Shown: piece by piece, positions 34,335 to 44,126 of the stretch | Layout of the letters: the number at the start of each line of letters is the position of its first letter | Position numbering within the stretch: position 1 is the stretch's first letter | Assembly: GCA_002727275.1 (NCBI GenBank) | Contig: PBWO01000039.1 | Coordinates: forward strand, 1-53,952 | Direction: 5' to 3' | Source of the DNA: Methanobacteriota archaeon | Lineage (GTDB): Archaea; Thermoplasmatota; Poseidoniia; Poseidoniales; Thalassarchaeaceae | DNA length: 53,952 bases | The notes under the pieces: generated by a model | Told to the model about the DNA's origin: nothing | The model's database searches: none | Seen by the model: the letters and a program-made list of their open reading frames with translations, nothing else | Translations under genes and position numbers: made by a program

Positions 34335-34808
34335 CTACAATGATGATGAGTCTAGGCCACCCATTCCACATACAGTATGGAAATGGTCAGATGAAACTGG
34401 TTGTACAGAAAGCCTCTGACCCCTTTGTAGTAAAGGCATACCCTCCAACATGGCATTTTCTCTCATGTCTGTCAGAGCCACAATTTCGTACAGTTGTTTA
34501 ACAGGTTCGATATCAACTATCATCCACCGGGGATTTTCCAGTGAGGATTTTGGATCGAAGTAATTTGACTCTGGATCGAGTGCAGTAAAATCAGGGTATG
34601 CCTCACGGCAAACCCTAGCAATTCCTGCTACATGTGGCGGTTTGCAGTTTGAGTGGTAGAATAGAACAAGATCTCCAATTTTCATATCATCTCTCATTAT
34701 ATTCCTGGCCTGATAATTCCTTACTCCATCCCAATGAGTCTCTCCGTCTTCAACCAATTGTTCCCAAGGATAGACATGCGGTTCACTCTTCATTAGCCAG
34801 AACGCCAT
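34335..34808 (-). CDS. EVE-domain protein
   Basis: A 157-residue protein made of a single EVE domain. It shows the starting FWLMKSEPHVYPWEQL, the WDGVRNYQARN segment, MKIGDLVLFYHSNCKPPHVAGIA and the DPKSSLENPRWMIVDIEPV region. EVE domains are PUA-like readers of modified bases in DNA or RNA. The start could be ATG 34808 or 34814; the longer track ORF overlaps the upstream RND gene. The stop is next to the 3' end of the SRP RNA gene on the opposite strand. Confidence 0.9.
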   Translation of the reverse strand: MAFWLMKSEPHVYPWEQLVEDGETHWDGVRNYQARNIMRDDMKIGDLVLFYHSNCKPPHVAGIARVCREAYPDFTALDPESNYFDPKSSLENPRWMIVDIEPVKQLYEIVALTDMRENAMLEGMPLLQRGQRLSVQPVSSDHFHTVCGMGGLDSSSL

Positions 34809-34842
34809 GGTCATACGATGCACAGATGGTGCATAATGTATC

Positions 34843-37800
34843 TCACCATGAATCGTCTGACAACCCCATGAGGAGTGTGGCATCTATCGCATCCGCATCA
34901 TCCTTGGCAATCGCTCTTCTTAGGCCTGCAGTTTTGACCATAGTCTCCACACCACCAGTCAAGCTCACATTATTCTTGATTAGCAACGAGAAGACCGCTG
35001 GTAGCAATAGCAAAGCAGAGAGTGCTGCAACCACTAGTAGGATGATGACCACAGTAACGAACGGCTTTATGGCAGCAATAGGAATCAAATACGCAGAAAA
35101 TAAGCCGAATGCGGTAACTGTTACTGCTTCAAACAAACTCATACCAGTACTAGCACATGCTAGCCTTACAGCTTCAATAGTGCCGCCTTGATCTTTGACA
35201 CGATTGGCAATATGGATCGAGAAATCAATACCAACTCCAACTAGGATTGACCCGACCATCACAGTAACTAGGGAGAGTGGAACTCCTAGAGAGTCCATCG
35301 CTAACCATTGCATAGCTACAGTAAATCCTACGGGAACTGTTGTCAGTAGAGCAAATCGTAAGTCTCTGAAGACTAATCCTAGGGCTAGAATGGTGAATAA
35401 TAAAGCGAAACCTAGAGAACTCCATTGTGAATCAACAATTAGGCTGTTTACCGCAATAGTTACCGAAGCAACTCCCACCAAGTCCGATGCCTTTACACCC
35501 TCTGTAACATCAACCCAGTGATTGACCTCATTGGTTGCAATCTCAGTATTCTTGACATCCATAAATGGCATGTCGATGTATATCAGGCTCCTTTGGAAAT
35601 CAGATGATATGAACAACTCACGCATCTCTATGGTCATGCTATTGTAGAATATGTAAATCAGGAAGTTATGAGCTTGATCATCACCCGAAGGTGCCCCGTC
35701 CAAAGCACCCAATGTTTCCCAAAATGAACCATTACCAGCAACTTCCCTACCAAAAATAAACCCAACAACATCTTTGATTTGGTCTGGCAGTGGCCATTCC
35801 TCAACAAGATCGACAACCGACTGTCCCGATACATTCACACCGACTGCTATAGCTTTCATCAGGAAAACAATCGATACGGCAGTAGTCTGATTCACTCGAT
35901 TGCAATTCTGCTCCAAAGCCTCTATTCCTTTCAGGCTGTCATAGGGATCATTCATATTGACGTCCAGTAGAGATGGGTCAGCACCCAATTTTGCATCATC
36001 AATCAATAAGAAGCCTGGTTGGCCAGCCTCAAATTCGTCAGAATAAGTCTTCATTTTCTGAACAGCCTTCACTGGCAATCCATCTGCGCCCTCAGAAGGT
36101 GCCATTTCAAGCAGATCGATATTTTCCTCAACATTTTCTCTAGAGAAGCCTGCTGAAACAATCATGGCTACAATAAAGACAGCTAATGCCGCTTTGGTCC
36201 ATTTGATGGGAATCCCCACTGCCCCCATGAATAATTTTGGAGGTGGGTGTGAAGGTTTTTTCAGATCTAGAATCATGGTTAGGTTAGGTACCATAACCAT
36301 GGTCATAATGTAAACAACAACAATACCTCCGGCTAATGCATACCCCACAGTTTTGATTGGAGCCATTGTTGTGAAAGTTAGTGAATAGAAACCAATGATC
36401 GTGGTGATAGCAGAAAGAAGAACTGCTCGGCCCGTAGAACTTAATGCAGTCTCCATCTTTTCTCTAGGCGTTCCACTGGCCTCTGCATACCTATTGGTGA
36501 TATGAAGTCCGTATGAAACACCTAATGCAAGAACAATTGGACCTACGATAATAACAGTCATTGTGACTTCATAATCGGTGAAGCCAATGATTCCCAGTGT
36601 AATCCAAACAGAGCAAAGTGTAGGTAATCCTGAGATGATTACAACTTTGAGGCCCTGGACGAATCTTATCCTACCTGTCTGCAATAGGTCGCAGTGGAAA
36701 AGAAATAGTACCAAAGCAACTGCAATACCGCCAATAGGAAATACCTTCCAAAATAGCTTGAATGACTCCTCTGTTACTGCGCTAGTAATTGGAACTGGAC
36801 CTGTGAGCGTCATTACGAGACTCTTCTCAGACCACCCATTCTGAAGTGCTAGTGAGTCAATGGTCTGTTGAGTATCAGAAATTAGCTCCGAGATTTCGAA
36901 ATCATCAACCCCATCCCGATCTTTATCAGATTGAATTCCAATAATAATTACAGCTCTATTCCAACCATGCCCTGAAGTTTCAATATCAGTAATCCCATCT
37001 CCATTAGTATCTCTACCAACATCACGTACCAACTTGTTAAGTGCGTTTTGTGGCATCTCTCCCAATATCTGATCAACTCTTTGCTGATCAGGAATACTAT
37101 AACTCCCGATAATCCCCTCTTGCTGGTCAATGGTTTCATTGAAATCGTCCGTTAATTCTTCGTTCCCAGAAGCTTCCGCCAATGCTGCAAATGTAGCCTT
37201 TGCAACTCTCCCAGCGCTAGAATTCACCTCTTTAATTACTGTAGAGATAGACAGTAAGTAGATGATATTGTCCTGAGTGCCACGGTCATTGCGAACGTGA
37301 TTCAACTCTTTCTCTAATGCATCAATTTCTTCAAGTATTTCGACAGTTGTTACATTGAGTTCATCCGACTCAACATAAATTACCATTACATTCGTTGTCC
37401 AATTTTGCTCGACGCTAGCGAGTTGCTGAGTTACGGGATCACCTTCGGGCAAATAGACTTCAAGATCTCCGTTGACATTCAGCGCAGATTCTTCTTGACA
37501 GTAGTCAGGATTGTCGAATCCCTCTCTACAATCGAGCACACCTGAGTGAAGTGAAAAGAAACCCGTAACTAGAAGACAGATTGTAACTGTGATCACCGGT
37601 GCGCGAGTTAGAAGACTCGTTCCAGATGCATTCGAAAGCTCTCTACGGATAGCGTTAGGGATTCTTCTCAAGGCACTTATCGCACTCTCGGAATCTACGT
37701 TGGTTATCGCCTCTTTGCCAGTGGAAATCTTTGAGCTAATATCCTCACGAACTCTGTCAATTGCACTGCCGCGAGTGTCACCTCCGGTATCGCCACCTTC

Positions 37801-37848
37801 CATATCTGGATGCCTTGTGCCCGCGGAGGGAACTTCAACCCCACGCAA
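34843..37848 (-). CDS. MMPL/RND-superfamily exporter with two Ca-binding-type loops
   Basis: A 1001-residue transporter with the two-half RND layout. TM1 (about 82-100) is followed by a large extracytoplasmic loop, then about five TMs (365-525), the second-half TM (about 553-568), a second loop and the last TMs. The sterol-sensing-type segments VGPIVLALGVSYGLHITNRY and VGSILVGVGIDFSIHIANRV mark the paired transport centres. The first loop holds two aspartate-rich calcium-binding-type loops, DTNGDGITD (280-288) and DKDRDGVDD (308-316). An N-terminal cytoplasmic extension of about 80 residues is acidic. The export substrate, perhaps lipid, is unknown. Start may instead be ATG 37803. Confidence 0.88.
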   Translation of the reverse strand: MRGVEVPSAGTRHPDMEGGDTGGDTRGSAIDRVREDISSKISTGKEAITNVDSESAISALRRIPNAIRRELSNASGTSLLTRAPVITVTICLLVTGFFSLHSGVLDCREGFDNPDYCQEESALNVNGDLEVYLPEGDPVTQQLASVEQNWTTNVMVIYVESDELNVTTVEILEEIDALEKELNHVRNDRGTQDNIIYLLSISTVIKEVNSSAGRVAKATFAALAEASGNEELTDDFNETIDQQEGIIGSYSIPDQQRVDQILGEMPQNALNKLVRDVGRDTNGDGITDIETSGHGWNRAVIIIGIQSDKDRDGVDDFEISELISDTQQTIDSLALQNGWSEKSLVMTLTGPVPITSAVTEESFKLFWKVFPIGGIAVALVLFLFHCDLLQTGRIRFVQGLKVVIISGLPTLCSVWITLGIIGFTDYEVTMTVIIVGPIVLALGVSYGLHITNRYAEASGTPREKMETALSSTGRAVLLSAITTIIGFYSLTFTTMAPIKTVGYALAGGIVVVYIMTMVMVPNLTMILDLKKPSHPPPKLFMGAVGIPIKWTKAALAVFIVAMIVSAGFSRENVEENIDLLEMAPSEGADGLPVKAVQKMKTYSDEFEAGQPGFLLIDDAKLGADPSLLDVNMNDPYDSLKGIEALEQNCNRVNQTTAVSIVFLMKAIAVGVNVSGQSVVDLVEEWPLPDQIKDVVGFIFGREVAGNGSFWETLGALDGAPSGDDQAHNFLIYIFYNSMTIEMRELFISSDFQRSLIYIDMPFMDVKNTEIATNEVNHWVDVTEGVKASDLVGVASVTIAVNSLIVDSQWSSLGFALLFTILALGLVFRDLRFALLTTVPVGFTVAMQWLAMDSLGVPLSLVTVMVGSILVGVGIDFSIHIANRVKDQGGTIEAVRLACASTGMSLFEAVTVTAFGLFSAYLIPIAAIKPFVTVVIILLVVAALSALLLLPAVFSLLIKNNVSLTGGVETMVKTAGLRRAIAKDDADAIDATLLMGLSDDSW

Positions 37849-37876
37849 CTAAGATTTCTCAGGATAGCGATTCTGA

Positions 37877-37894
37877 CCCGCAATAAATTGCGGG
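37877..37894. promoter_or_regulatory. Perfect palindrome CCCGCAAT-AA-ATTGCGGG
   Basis: An 8-bp perfect inverted repeat around an AA centre lies between the divergent RND exporter (start 37848) and valS (start 37941). The AATAAATT core is TATA-like. The position suits a shared operator/promoter or a leader hairpin. Confidence 0.4.
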
Positions 37895-37940
37895 AACGGT
37901 CAAGAATAGGCTATCTCACGTAGAACCCGGAAGTGATTCG

Positions 37941-40427
37941 GTGGGCGGGCCTAGCATACCTGACAAGCGGTGGTCAGTTGATCTCGAGAAGCGAATCCAA
38001 CATGAGCACTATGAGCAAGGATACGAGGACAGGTATGCTTTCGATTCCAAGAGCGAGCGCGAGATTTTCATCATCGATACTCCTCCTCCTTACCCAAGCG
38101 GAACTTGGCATATTGGAGCGGTTGCTCAATACAGTATGATCGATGTTATCGCGAGGAGCCAGAGACTTCTCGGCAAGGAAGTCAGATTCCCATGGGGGGT
38201 GGACCGAAATGGAATCAATATCGAATTCACTGTAGAGAAGAAGCATGGACGAAAAATGAGGACTTATGATAGACTGGAGTTTCTCAAACTTTGTGAACAA
38301 ACCATTGAGTCTTATACTCAAGCAATGAGAGAAACTGCTAAGCGGGTGGGCCTTTCTTGCGACTTCGAGAACGAATACCTGACAGATTCATCAGATTATA
38401 GGGCAGTTTCACAATCAATTTTCGTCGATTTGTTCAAGCGAGGCGACATTGTTGAGGATCTACGTCCGAATATCTATGACCCCGTAGAAGGGACCACAAT
38501 CGCAGATGCTGAGGTGCAGCGTGTAACCAGAGAGACATTGCTTTGCGACGTGGTTTGGACTGTCGAAGATGGCCAAGAGGTTGTGATATCAACGACCAGG
38601 CCAGAGTTGATTTGCGCTTGCGGGGTAGTCGTAGTTCATCCAGACGATCAGAGGTATGCCAGTTTGGTCGGGAAGAAAATATCCCTTCCTATGCCAGTAT
38701 CTGGTAGGTCTACCGATGTTGAGGTAGTAGCTCACCCATCGGTGAAGATGGACTTCGGTAGTGGAGTCCTAATGGTTTGTTCTTTTGGCGATCAGAACGA
38801 TGTTGCCGTGTTTAGAGAGTTGGGACTTACTCCTCATGTTGCGATTGGATTGGACGGATGTATGACTGATATTTCTGGACCGTTGTCGGGCCACCCAACC
38901 GAGGAGGCTAGAGGAATGGCCATTGACATCCTTCGTGAATCCGGAAGGTTGGCAGACGCAAAGAAACACATGCAGGAGGTTCCAGTTAGCGAGAGAGGAG
39001 GAAACCCTGTTGAAATCATCCTTCTCAAAGAATGGTATGTGCGTCAGACACACATCTTAGAAAGACTAGCAGAACTTTCTGATAAGTCTACATTCATACC
39101 TGAGAGGAACAGACAGTATCTTCATGATTGGATGGATGGCATTTCGATTGATTGGCCAATAAGCAGACGTAGATGGTATCACACAGAAGTTCCAATCTGG
39201 TACTCTGAAGATAAAACGAAAGTTATCGTTCCACCACACGGTGTATACGTTCAACCTTGGAAGGACGAACCCCCTGCAGAATCTGACGTTCTGGATAGGG
39301 AATCAAAGCAGATATTAGGAACATTTAGCGAGTTATCGAATACACTAGGGGAACTCTTCGGAGAAGAGAAAGTCTTCGACACATGGATGGACTCTTCAAA
39401 CTCCAATCTATTTGTCTCAGGATACATCAGTGATCCAGAGTTATTTGATCGTGCCTTCCCGACAGCAATCAGACCTCAAGGGAAGGAGATAGTTAGAACA
39501 TGGCTTTACTACACTCTACTGAAGAGTGCATTGCTCCTTGATGAGAAAGCCTTCGAGAACATTTGGGTTGACGGCTTGGGAATGGACCCCTGGGGGCGCA
39601 AGATGTCCAAGTCACTTGGAAATGGAATCGATGCTGATTCCGTTCTAGAGTGCGGCGCTTCTGGAAGAACCGGTTCATGGAAGATCAAGGGGCCCGATGG
39701 GAAGCAAGTGCAGTTGAGGGCGAATAAAATTGGAAGTGAGTGTTTTAGGCTATGGAAAGCATGTGATGCCCAAGTAGGGGATGACTTCCAAATTAATCCT
39801 CAAGAAATCGAATCACGATATTTTGGAGTACTAACTAAACTGTTCAACGTAGCACGCTTCGCAAGTCAGTTCGATACTCCTCTAGATTTCGAAACTCCGC
39901 CAGAAAATCTCCCGGTAGAGGACGTGTGGATACTCTCTGAATTCGATGGTTCAATGAGGCGAGTCGAAGCGGCCTGGAGTTCTATTGACATCTACACTGC
40001 AGCCCAGACTCTCAAAGGATTCGGAACTGGTGTATTCCCCAGTCATTGGCTAGAGATGGCAAAGTCTAGGCTTTACGATGGCGATCCTAGAGCCGCATGG
40101 ACTCTTCACAGAATAACTCGTGACTTACTTACTGGACTTACTCCCATCTGCCCATTCTTCACTCATTATCTCTCATCAGAGCTTTACGGTGAATCTTCAA
40201 TCGATGTTCGGTCGTTTCCGCGTTTAGATGCCAGAATTCTTGGAGATAATGCTGAACACCTCAGGACTCTAACCAAGCATATCTCCGAATTCAACTCCTC
40301 TGTATGGAAGGCAAAGAAGGATGCAGGTCTTTCCCTAAAGTCGCCAATTTCAGATTTTGTAATCCCAGCCGAATTAGAAGAATTCTCTGAAGCCCTCGTG
40401 AATATGCATGCATTGGAGTTCAGTTGA
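37941..40427 (+). CDS. valS: Valyl-tRNA synthetase
   Basis: An 828-residue class I synthetase. IIDTPPPYPSG, the editing-domain STTRPELICACG and VFDTWMDSS are characteristic of ValRS; the second signature is KMSKSLGN (554-561). The first signature reads HIGA (57-60) instead of HIGH. After KMSKS there is a segment GASGRTGSWKIKGPDGKQVQL, an apparent small insertion of archaeal type. It charges tRNA-Val and edits threonine. It is convergent with serA, with 8 bases of overlap. IleRS was considered but the PPPYPSG and DTWM motifs favour ValRS. Confidence 0.85.
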   Translation: MGGPSIPDKRWSVDLEKRIQHEHYEQGYEDRYAFDSKSEREIFIIDTPPPYPSGTWHIGAVAQYSMIDVIARSQRLLGKEVRFPWGVDRNGINIEFTVEKKHGRKMRTYDRLEFLKLCEQTIESYTQAMRETAKRVGLSCDFENEYLTDSSDYRAVSQSIFVDLFKRGDIVEDLRPNIYDPVEGTTIADAEVQRVTRETLLCDVVWTVEDGQEVVISTTRPELICACGVVVVHPDDQRYASLVGKKISLPMPVSGRSTDVEVVAHPSVKMDFGSGVLMVCSFGDQNDVAVFRELGLTPHVAIGLDGCMTDISGPLSGHPTEEARGMAIDILRESGRLADAKKHMQEVPVSERGGNPVEIILLKEWYVRQTHILERLAELSDKSTFIPERNRQYLHDWMDGISIDWPISRRRWYHTEVPIWYSEDKTKVIVPPHGVYVQPWKDEPPAESDVLDRESKQILGTFSELSNTLGELFGEEKVFDTWMDSSNSNLFVSGYISDPELFDRAFPTAIRPQGKEIVRTWLYYTLLKSALLLDEKAFENIWVDGLGMDPWGRKMSKSLGNGIDADSVLECGASGRTGSWKIKGPDGKQVQLRANKIGSECFRLWKACDAQVGDDFQINPQEIESRYFGVLTKLFNVARFASQFDTPLDFETPPENLPVEDVWILSEFDGSMRRVEAAWSSIDIYTAAQTLKGFGTGVFPSHWLEMAKSRLYDGDPRAAWTLHRITRDLLTGLTPICPFFTHYLSSELYGESSIDVRSFPRLDARILGDNAEHLRTLTKHISEFNSSVWKAKKDAGLSLKSPISDFVIPAELEEFSEALVNMHALEFS

Positions 40428-41397
40428 GTGCCGAAGTAGGTCTCTCTCCATCAAAATGAATAAGCAGGTTATTCACCATCTCTAGTCCGACTCTGGTTTG
40501 AGCCTCAAGTGTCGCTGCACCGATGTGAGGGCTGCCATGGAATCCTTCATGCGCCAGTAATGGATTACCTATGGCAGGCTCAACTTCGTACACATCTAGA
40601 GCAGCACTGGTCAGCATACCAGAATCCAAAGCTTCCAGAACTGCTATTTCGTCGACTATTCCTCCTCTGGCGCAGTTGACAATGTGGTTTCCACATGCAG
40701 TTCCATCTGCCCCAATTCTAGGCATCATCGAAATCCTATCGAGATTAACTAGGTGTTTTGTTTCATCAGAAAGATTGCAATGAACTGAGATGTGTGTACA
40801 ATGATTAAACAATTCATCGACATTATCATGCAAAGTACATCCTAGTTTTGAAGCCAATTTCTGACTGACATAAGGGTCATAGGCATGAATTTCCATTCCG
40901 AATGATTGCGCTAGAGAACCAACTCCCTGCGCAATTCTACCGTATCCAATTAGGCCTAGACGCTTACCACCCAATTCACTACCTTTCAGTGACTTCTTGG
41001 CCCATTCTGAACGTCTCAGTGTCCGATCTGCCTTGGGGATAAATCTCACACACGCCAGTAGATGCCCAATGGTTAATTCTACCACGCTCTTTGTAGAGGC
41101 ACCAGGAGTGTTGCAAACTAACACTCCGTTTGTAGAGGCAGCCTCCAAGTCGATATTATCCACGCCCACACCGGCTCTTCCAATGAATGAGAGACCATTC
41201 TCTGCTGAACAACTAGCATTGATGACTTCCGCAGTCATCTTAGTTGCACTGCGAACTACTACGGCATCGAAAGCTGAAAGTACTCCCCCGATCAACTCTT
41301 CGGGACTGTAATGCTGAGTAACTACTTCATGTCCCAATTCTTCCAACTTCGCCACGGCATCGGGGGCCATCCCATCAGTCACCGCTATGCGACTCAT
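40420..41397 (-). CDS. serA: D-3-phosphoglycerate dehydrogenase-like 2-hydroxyacid dehydrogenase
   Basis: A 325-residue NAD-dependent D-2-hydroxyacid dehydrogenase. [47 protein letters not shown] (Rossmann) and [18 protein letters not shown] are the family signatures, and the catalytic His is in GSPHIGAAT. It probably catalyses the first step of serine synthesis. The C-terminal ACT regulatory domain of long SerA forms is missing, so serine feedback is not expected. GGG1-type substitution to another hydroxyacid cannot be excluded. It is divergent from sod with overlapping upstream ORF frames only. Confidence 0.85.
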   Translation of the reverse strand: MSRIAVTDGMAPDAVAKLEELGHEVVTQHYSPEELIGGVLSAFDAVVVRSATKMTAEVINASCSAENGLSFIGRAGVGVDNIDLEAASTNGVLVCNTPGASTKSVVELTIGHLLACVRFIPKADRTLRRSEWAKKSLKGSELGGKRLGLIGYGRIAQGVGSLAQSFGMEIHAYDPYVSQKLASKLGCTLHDNVDELFNHCTHISVHCNLSDETKHLVNLDRISMMPRIGADGTACGNHIVNCARGGIVDEIAVLEALDSGMLTSAALDVYEVEPAIGNPLLAHEGFHGSPHIGAATLEAQTRVGLEMVNNLLIHFDGERPTSALN

Positions 41398-41491
41398 GGG
41401 TAGTAGAACTAGTTCAGTTCAATCAAGGTTGCTGACTGAGATTGTCCAAGCCTCTAGAGAGAATTATATCATGAAGCCCATTGGGTCATTC

Positions 41492-42085
41492 ATGGCCTAC
41501 GAGTTACCCGACTTACCTTACGACTACGATGCACTAGAACCGCATATAGATGCCCTAACCATGGAGATTCATCATACAAAGCATCACAATGCATACACCA
41601 ACAATCTCAATGCCGCAATAGATTCCAATGGAATATCAGACATGCCTGTTGGTGAACTTCTTAGCAATCATTCTGATATCCCTGCGATCAGGAACAATGG
41701 TGGTGGTTGGTGGAATCATTGCCAGTTTTGGGCGGCTATGTCTCCCGAAGGAGGCGGAAACCCATCGGGAGAACTTGCATCTGCTATCGATTCTGCTTTT
41801 GGATCATTTGAAGAATTCCAAGGTACCTTTCAGAAGGCAGCAATGACCCGATTTGGCAGTGGCTGGGCTTGGCTTGGCGTTAAAGACAACTCTCTTTGTG
41901 TATGTTCAAGCCCCAATCAGGATAATCCTCTGATGGATGGTTGCTGCACACCCATTCTGGGACTCGACGTCTGGGAGCATGCCTATTACAAGAAATACGG
42001 CCCGGGGAGGGCAACTTACATTGAAGCATGGTGGAATGTAGTTGATTGGAACGAAGTATCCCGCAGATACGCAGAAGCCCTCTGA
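41492..42085 (+). CDS. sodA: Superoxide dismutase (Fe/Mn type)
   Basis: A 197-residue cytoplasmic superoxide dismutase. The metal ligands are visible: His in [12 protein letters not shown], His in [10 protein letters not shown], and Asp and His in [12 protein letters not shown]. The start is placed at the ATG 41492 ([15 protein letters not shown]), the canonical N-terminus. An ATG at 41471 would add 7 residues, and the track ORF adds 35. The region [15 protein letters not shown] contains two extra cysteines. Metal choice between Fe and Mn cannot be set safely; the segment [14 protein letters not shown] is shared by both. Confidence 0.95.
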   Translation: MAYELPDLPYDYDALEPHIDALTMEIHHTKHHNAYTNNLNAAIDSNGISDMPVGELLSNHSDIPAIRNNGGGWWNHCQFWAAMSPEGGGNPSGELASAIDSAFGSFEEFQGTFQKAAMTRFGSGWAWLGVKDNSLCVCSSPNQDNPLMDGCCTPILGLDVWEHAYYKKYGPGRATYIEAWWNVVDWNEVSRRYAEAL

Positions 42086-42144
42086 TTGCTCACTGTGACG
42101 TTCATCGACCGTTTTGTTATTGGTGCTGATGTTGACCAGCGCCC

Positions 42145-43221
42145 ATGGCCACGGGCTCTGAGGGTTTGCTAACTTCAGCCCTCATCCTTTTTGCTCCACT
42201 ATTATTTGCTATCCCGTTGTCTATTGGATGGAGGTGGTGGATAGGAACTGAGCCCGAACACGAGCATTATAGAGAAAAGGTAAGGAGAGTTCTGGATTCA
42301 GGAATTCCTCTGCGCAGATATAGGGCCGAGTTGGATTCAGAGGCGAGAAGATTTTTGATAGATACCGAGAGGCAGGGAAGGATTGAATCAGATTTATTAT
42401 TCCCACTAAAGATTCAACATTTCTTGTTATTACCCATCTTGGCAATTTGGCCAATTATTGGATTATTTGCTGCTTTGTTTGCTATTCCTCTGATGCCTCT
42501 TCTAAGATTCTTGGAATGGATTCTGATTAGTAAAAGAGGTCTGCTACGTATTGCTAAACTACTCCAAAGCATCACTAGATGGGAGGTAATAGGCATTCCC
42601 AAACTGGACGACGGTGCTAAGAGACTGGATCAGGTTCTAGCATCGATTCATCGCCTCCCAATAACCGTATTCTTGGGTGTTTTCGCATATCTAGTAGTGT
42701 TATACTTGCCCCTAGATGGCAGAGGAATAGTCGTAGTCAGCGGAGCAGTCTATATTATTCTCGTATCAATCACCTCCGTAATCCGGGCTGCGACTGCCAA
42801 TACACTCGTATTTGCAGACCCCACAAAACGTCGACTCATTCCTATGGATACCTTTGTCGAAGATGCTCTCGGCCCTCTAGTTGGAATCGGATTGCTGTTC
42901 CTACTTTCAAGGCAACTAATGTACGGTGGACAACTAAGATCCGGAGAATTCATTTCAGATCCTGTTGTCTTTTCTCTTAGTGTATTGGTGGTATTGTACA
43001 CTGCAACAGTTGTTGGAATACTAGTTGAATTCACTTTCTTCAGCTACAGGGCCAACGATGTCAGGCAAACATTTCAACGACAGATGGTGGAGGAATATGA
43101 TCCAGTAGTTTATCTTTTTACAAGAAATCTAGGGTCACTAAAACTTTCGCCTTTGATGCCATTATCTGAGTGGTTGGAAAAAGGTGAGAGGCTGGAACTA
43201 TCACCTTCAGATTCAGACTGA
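42145..43221 (+). CDS. Multi-pass membrane protein of unknown function
   Basis: A 358-residue protein with about seven hydrophobic segments: the first at residues 9-27, a pair around 90-125, a pair around 170-210, one near 240-255 and one near 275-300. Between them are soluble stretches rich in arginine and glutamate. No transporter or enzyme signature is recognised. It starts at ATG 42145. It follows sod by 59 bases and its stop overlaps convergent ygfZ by 9 bases. A role cannot be assigned. Confidence 0.7.
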   Translation: MATGSEGLLTSALILFAPLLFAIPLSIGWRWWIGTEPEHEHYREKVRRVLDSGIPLRRYRAELDSEARRFLIDTERQGRIESDLLFPLKIQHFLLLPILAIWPIIGLFAALFAIPLMPLLRFLEWILISKRGLLRIAKLLQSITRWEVIGIPKLDDGAKRLDQVLASIHRLPITVFLGVFAYLVVLYLPLDGRGIVVVSGAVYIILVSITSVIRAATANTLVFADPTKRRLIPMDTFVEDALGPLVGIGLLFLLSRQLMYGGQLRSGEFISDPVVFSLSVLVVLYTATVVGILVEFTFFSYRANDVRQTFQRQMVEEYDPVVYLFTRNLGSLKLSPLMPLSEWLEKGERLELSPSDSD

Positions 43222-44124
43222 ATCGACTCTGGCAATGACTCCATTTTCAAACAATAACGAATCAATTTCTGCAGCAGCACTAGGGATTAGGGCCAGACCA
43301 GAACTACCACTCTTAACTTGGCAAGTATCGGTGACAATTACACTACCCACATTCTCAATTTTTGATTTTCCTAGGGGAATAATTCCAGTGGAACTGAGCC
43401 TTACTAAGCACCTAGCAAGAGCGCCTCTACTTTCCATTCGCGCATGTATCTCTTGGCCGGGATAACACCCTTTGTCAAGAGCAACAAGGTTCTGAAGTCC
43501 CAACTCAAATGGTAGATTAAGAGAATTTAACTCATTATGATCAAGGATTCCTGAGCGTATTCTGACAACATCCCATTGTTTTGAATCCGATAGCTCTGCT
43601 CCATTTTCAACTAATAATGCTATAAGCGACTCATAATGACTTGTTGGGGCTAGAATCTGGACTGCTTCACTACAACTCCAATGTATTGAAAATAGTGAAT
43701 TTCCGAATTCTAACCATTTTTCATTATTCAATTCCGTTGGATCTATACCTAGTCCGACCAAACATCTTTGAGGAGCATTGCCGATTAATACCAGTTGAAC
43801 TATCGCCTCATCTGCATCTTTCACCACTAAATCTTCATTCCATGGTATGCCTGAAGCAAGATTTTGTCGAGTTTTTTCCCCAGTACTATAATTCCCAAGA
43901 ATGATAGCTCGCCCTTCTAGATTACAAACTGTTGCAATATCGAGAATCCTGCCGTTTGCATTGCATATCAATCCGTCTTTTCTTCCAAGCAGTTGCATTT
44001 CGAGAGTATCAACACTAACAATTCTGTTGAGGTGCTCGAGAGTGGATATACCTTCAACTACAGTTACTGATGAAGGAACAGAGAATACTTGAGCCACCGG
44101 ATGAAGGTGTTCTGAATTAGCCAT
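43213..44124 (-). CDS. ygfZ: YgfZ/GcvT-like folate-binding Fe-S maintenance protein
   Basis: A 303-residue protein of the aminomethyltransferase-like fold. DKGCYPGQEIHARMESRG carries the KGCYxGQE signature of YgfZ, which helps assemble or repair Fe-S clusters with tetrahydrofolate. The N-terminal part (EHLNRIVSVDTLEMQLLG) matches the folate-binding domain. The start is ATG 44124, 2 bases after the iscA stop, so the two Fe-S genes form one transcript. Folate dependence fits the presence of folA and thyA in the window. The glycine cleavage T-protein is an alternative, but the KGCY motif argues for YgfZ. Confidence 0.88.
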   Translation of the reverse strand: MANSEHLHPVAQVFSVPSSVTVVEGISTLEHLNRIVSVDTLEMQLLGRKDGLICNANGRILDIATVCNLEGRAIILGNYSTGEKTRQNLASGIPWNEDLVVKDADEAIVQLVLIGNAPQRCLVGLGIDPTELNNEKWLEFGNSLFSIHWSCSEAVQILAPTSHYESLIALLVENGAELSDSKQWDVVRIRSGILDHNELNSLNLPFELGLQNLVALDKGCYPGQEIHARMESRGALARCLVRLSSTGIIPLGKSKIENVGSVIVTDTCQVKSGSSGLALIPSAAAEIDSLLFENGVIARVDSV

Positions 44125-44126
44125 AT

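Noticed and set aside
34063-34371. ORFs 34063..34371 (minus) and 34118..34309 (plus)
   Set aside because: They lie on the SRP RNA gene; RNA structure, not coding, explains the open frames.
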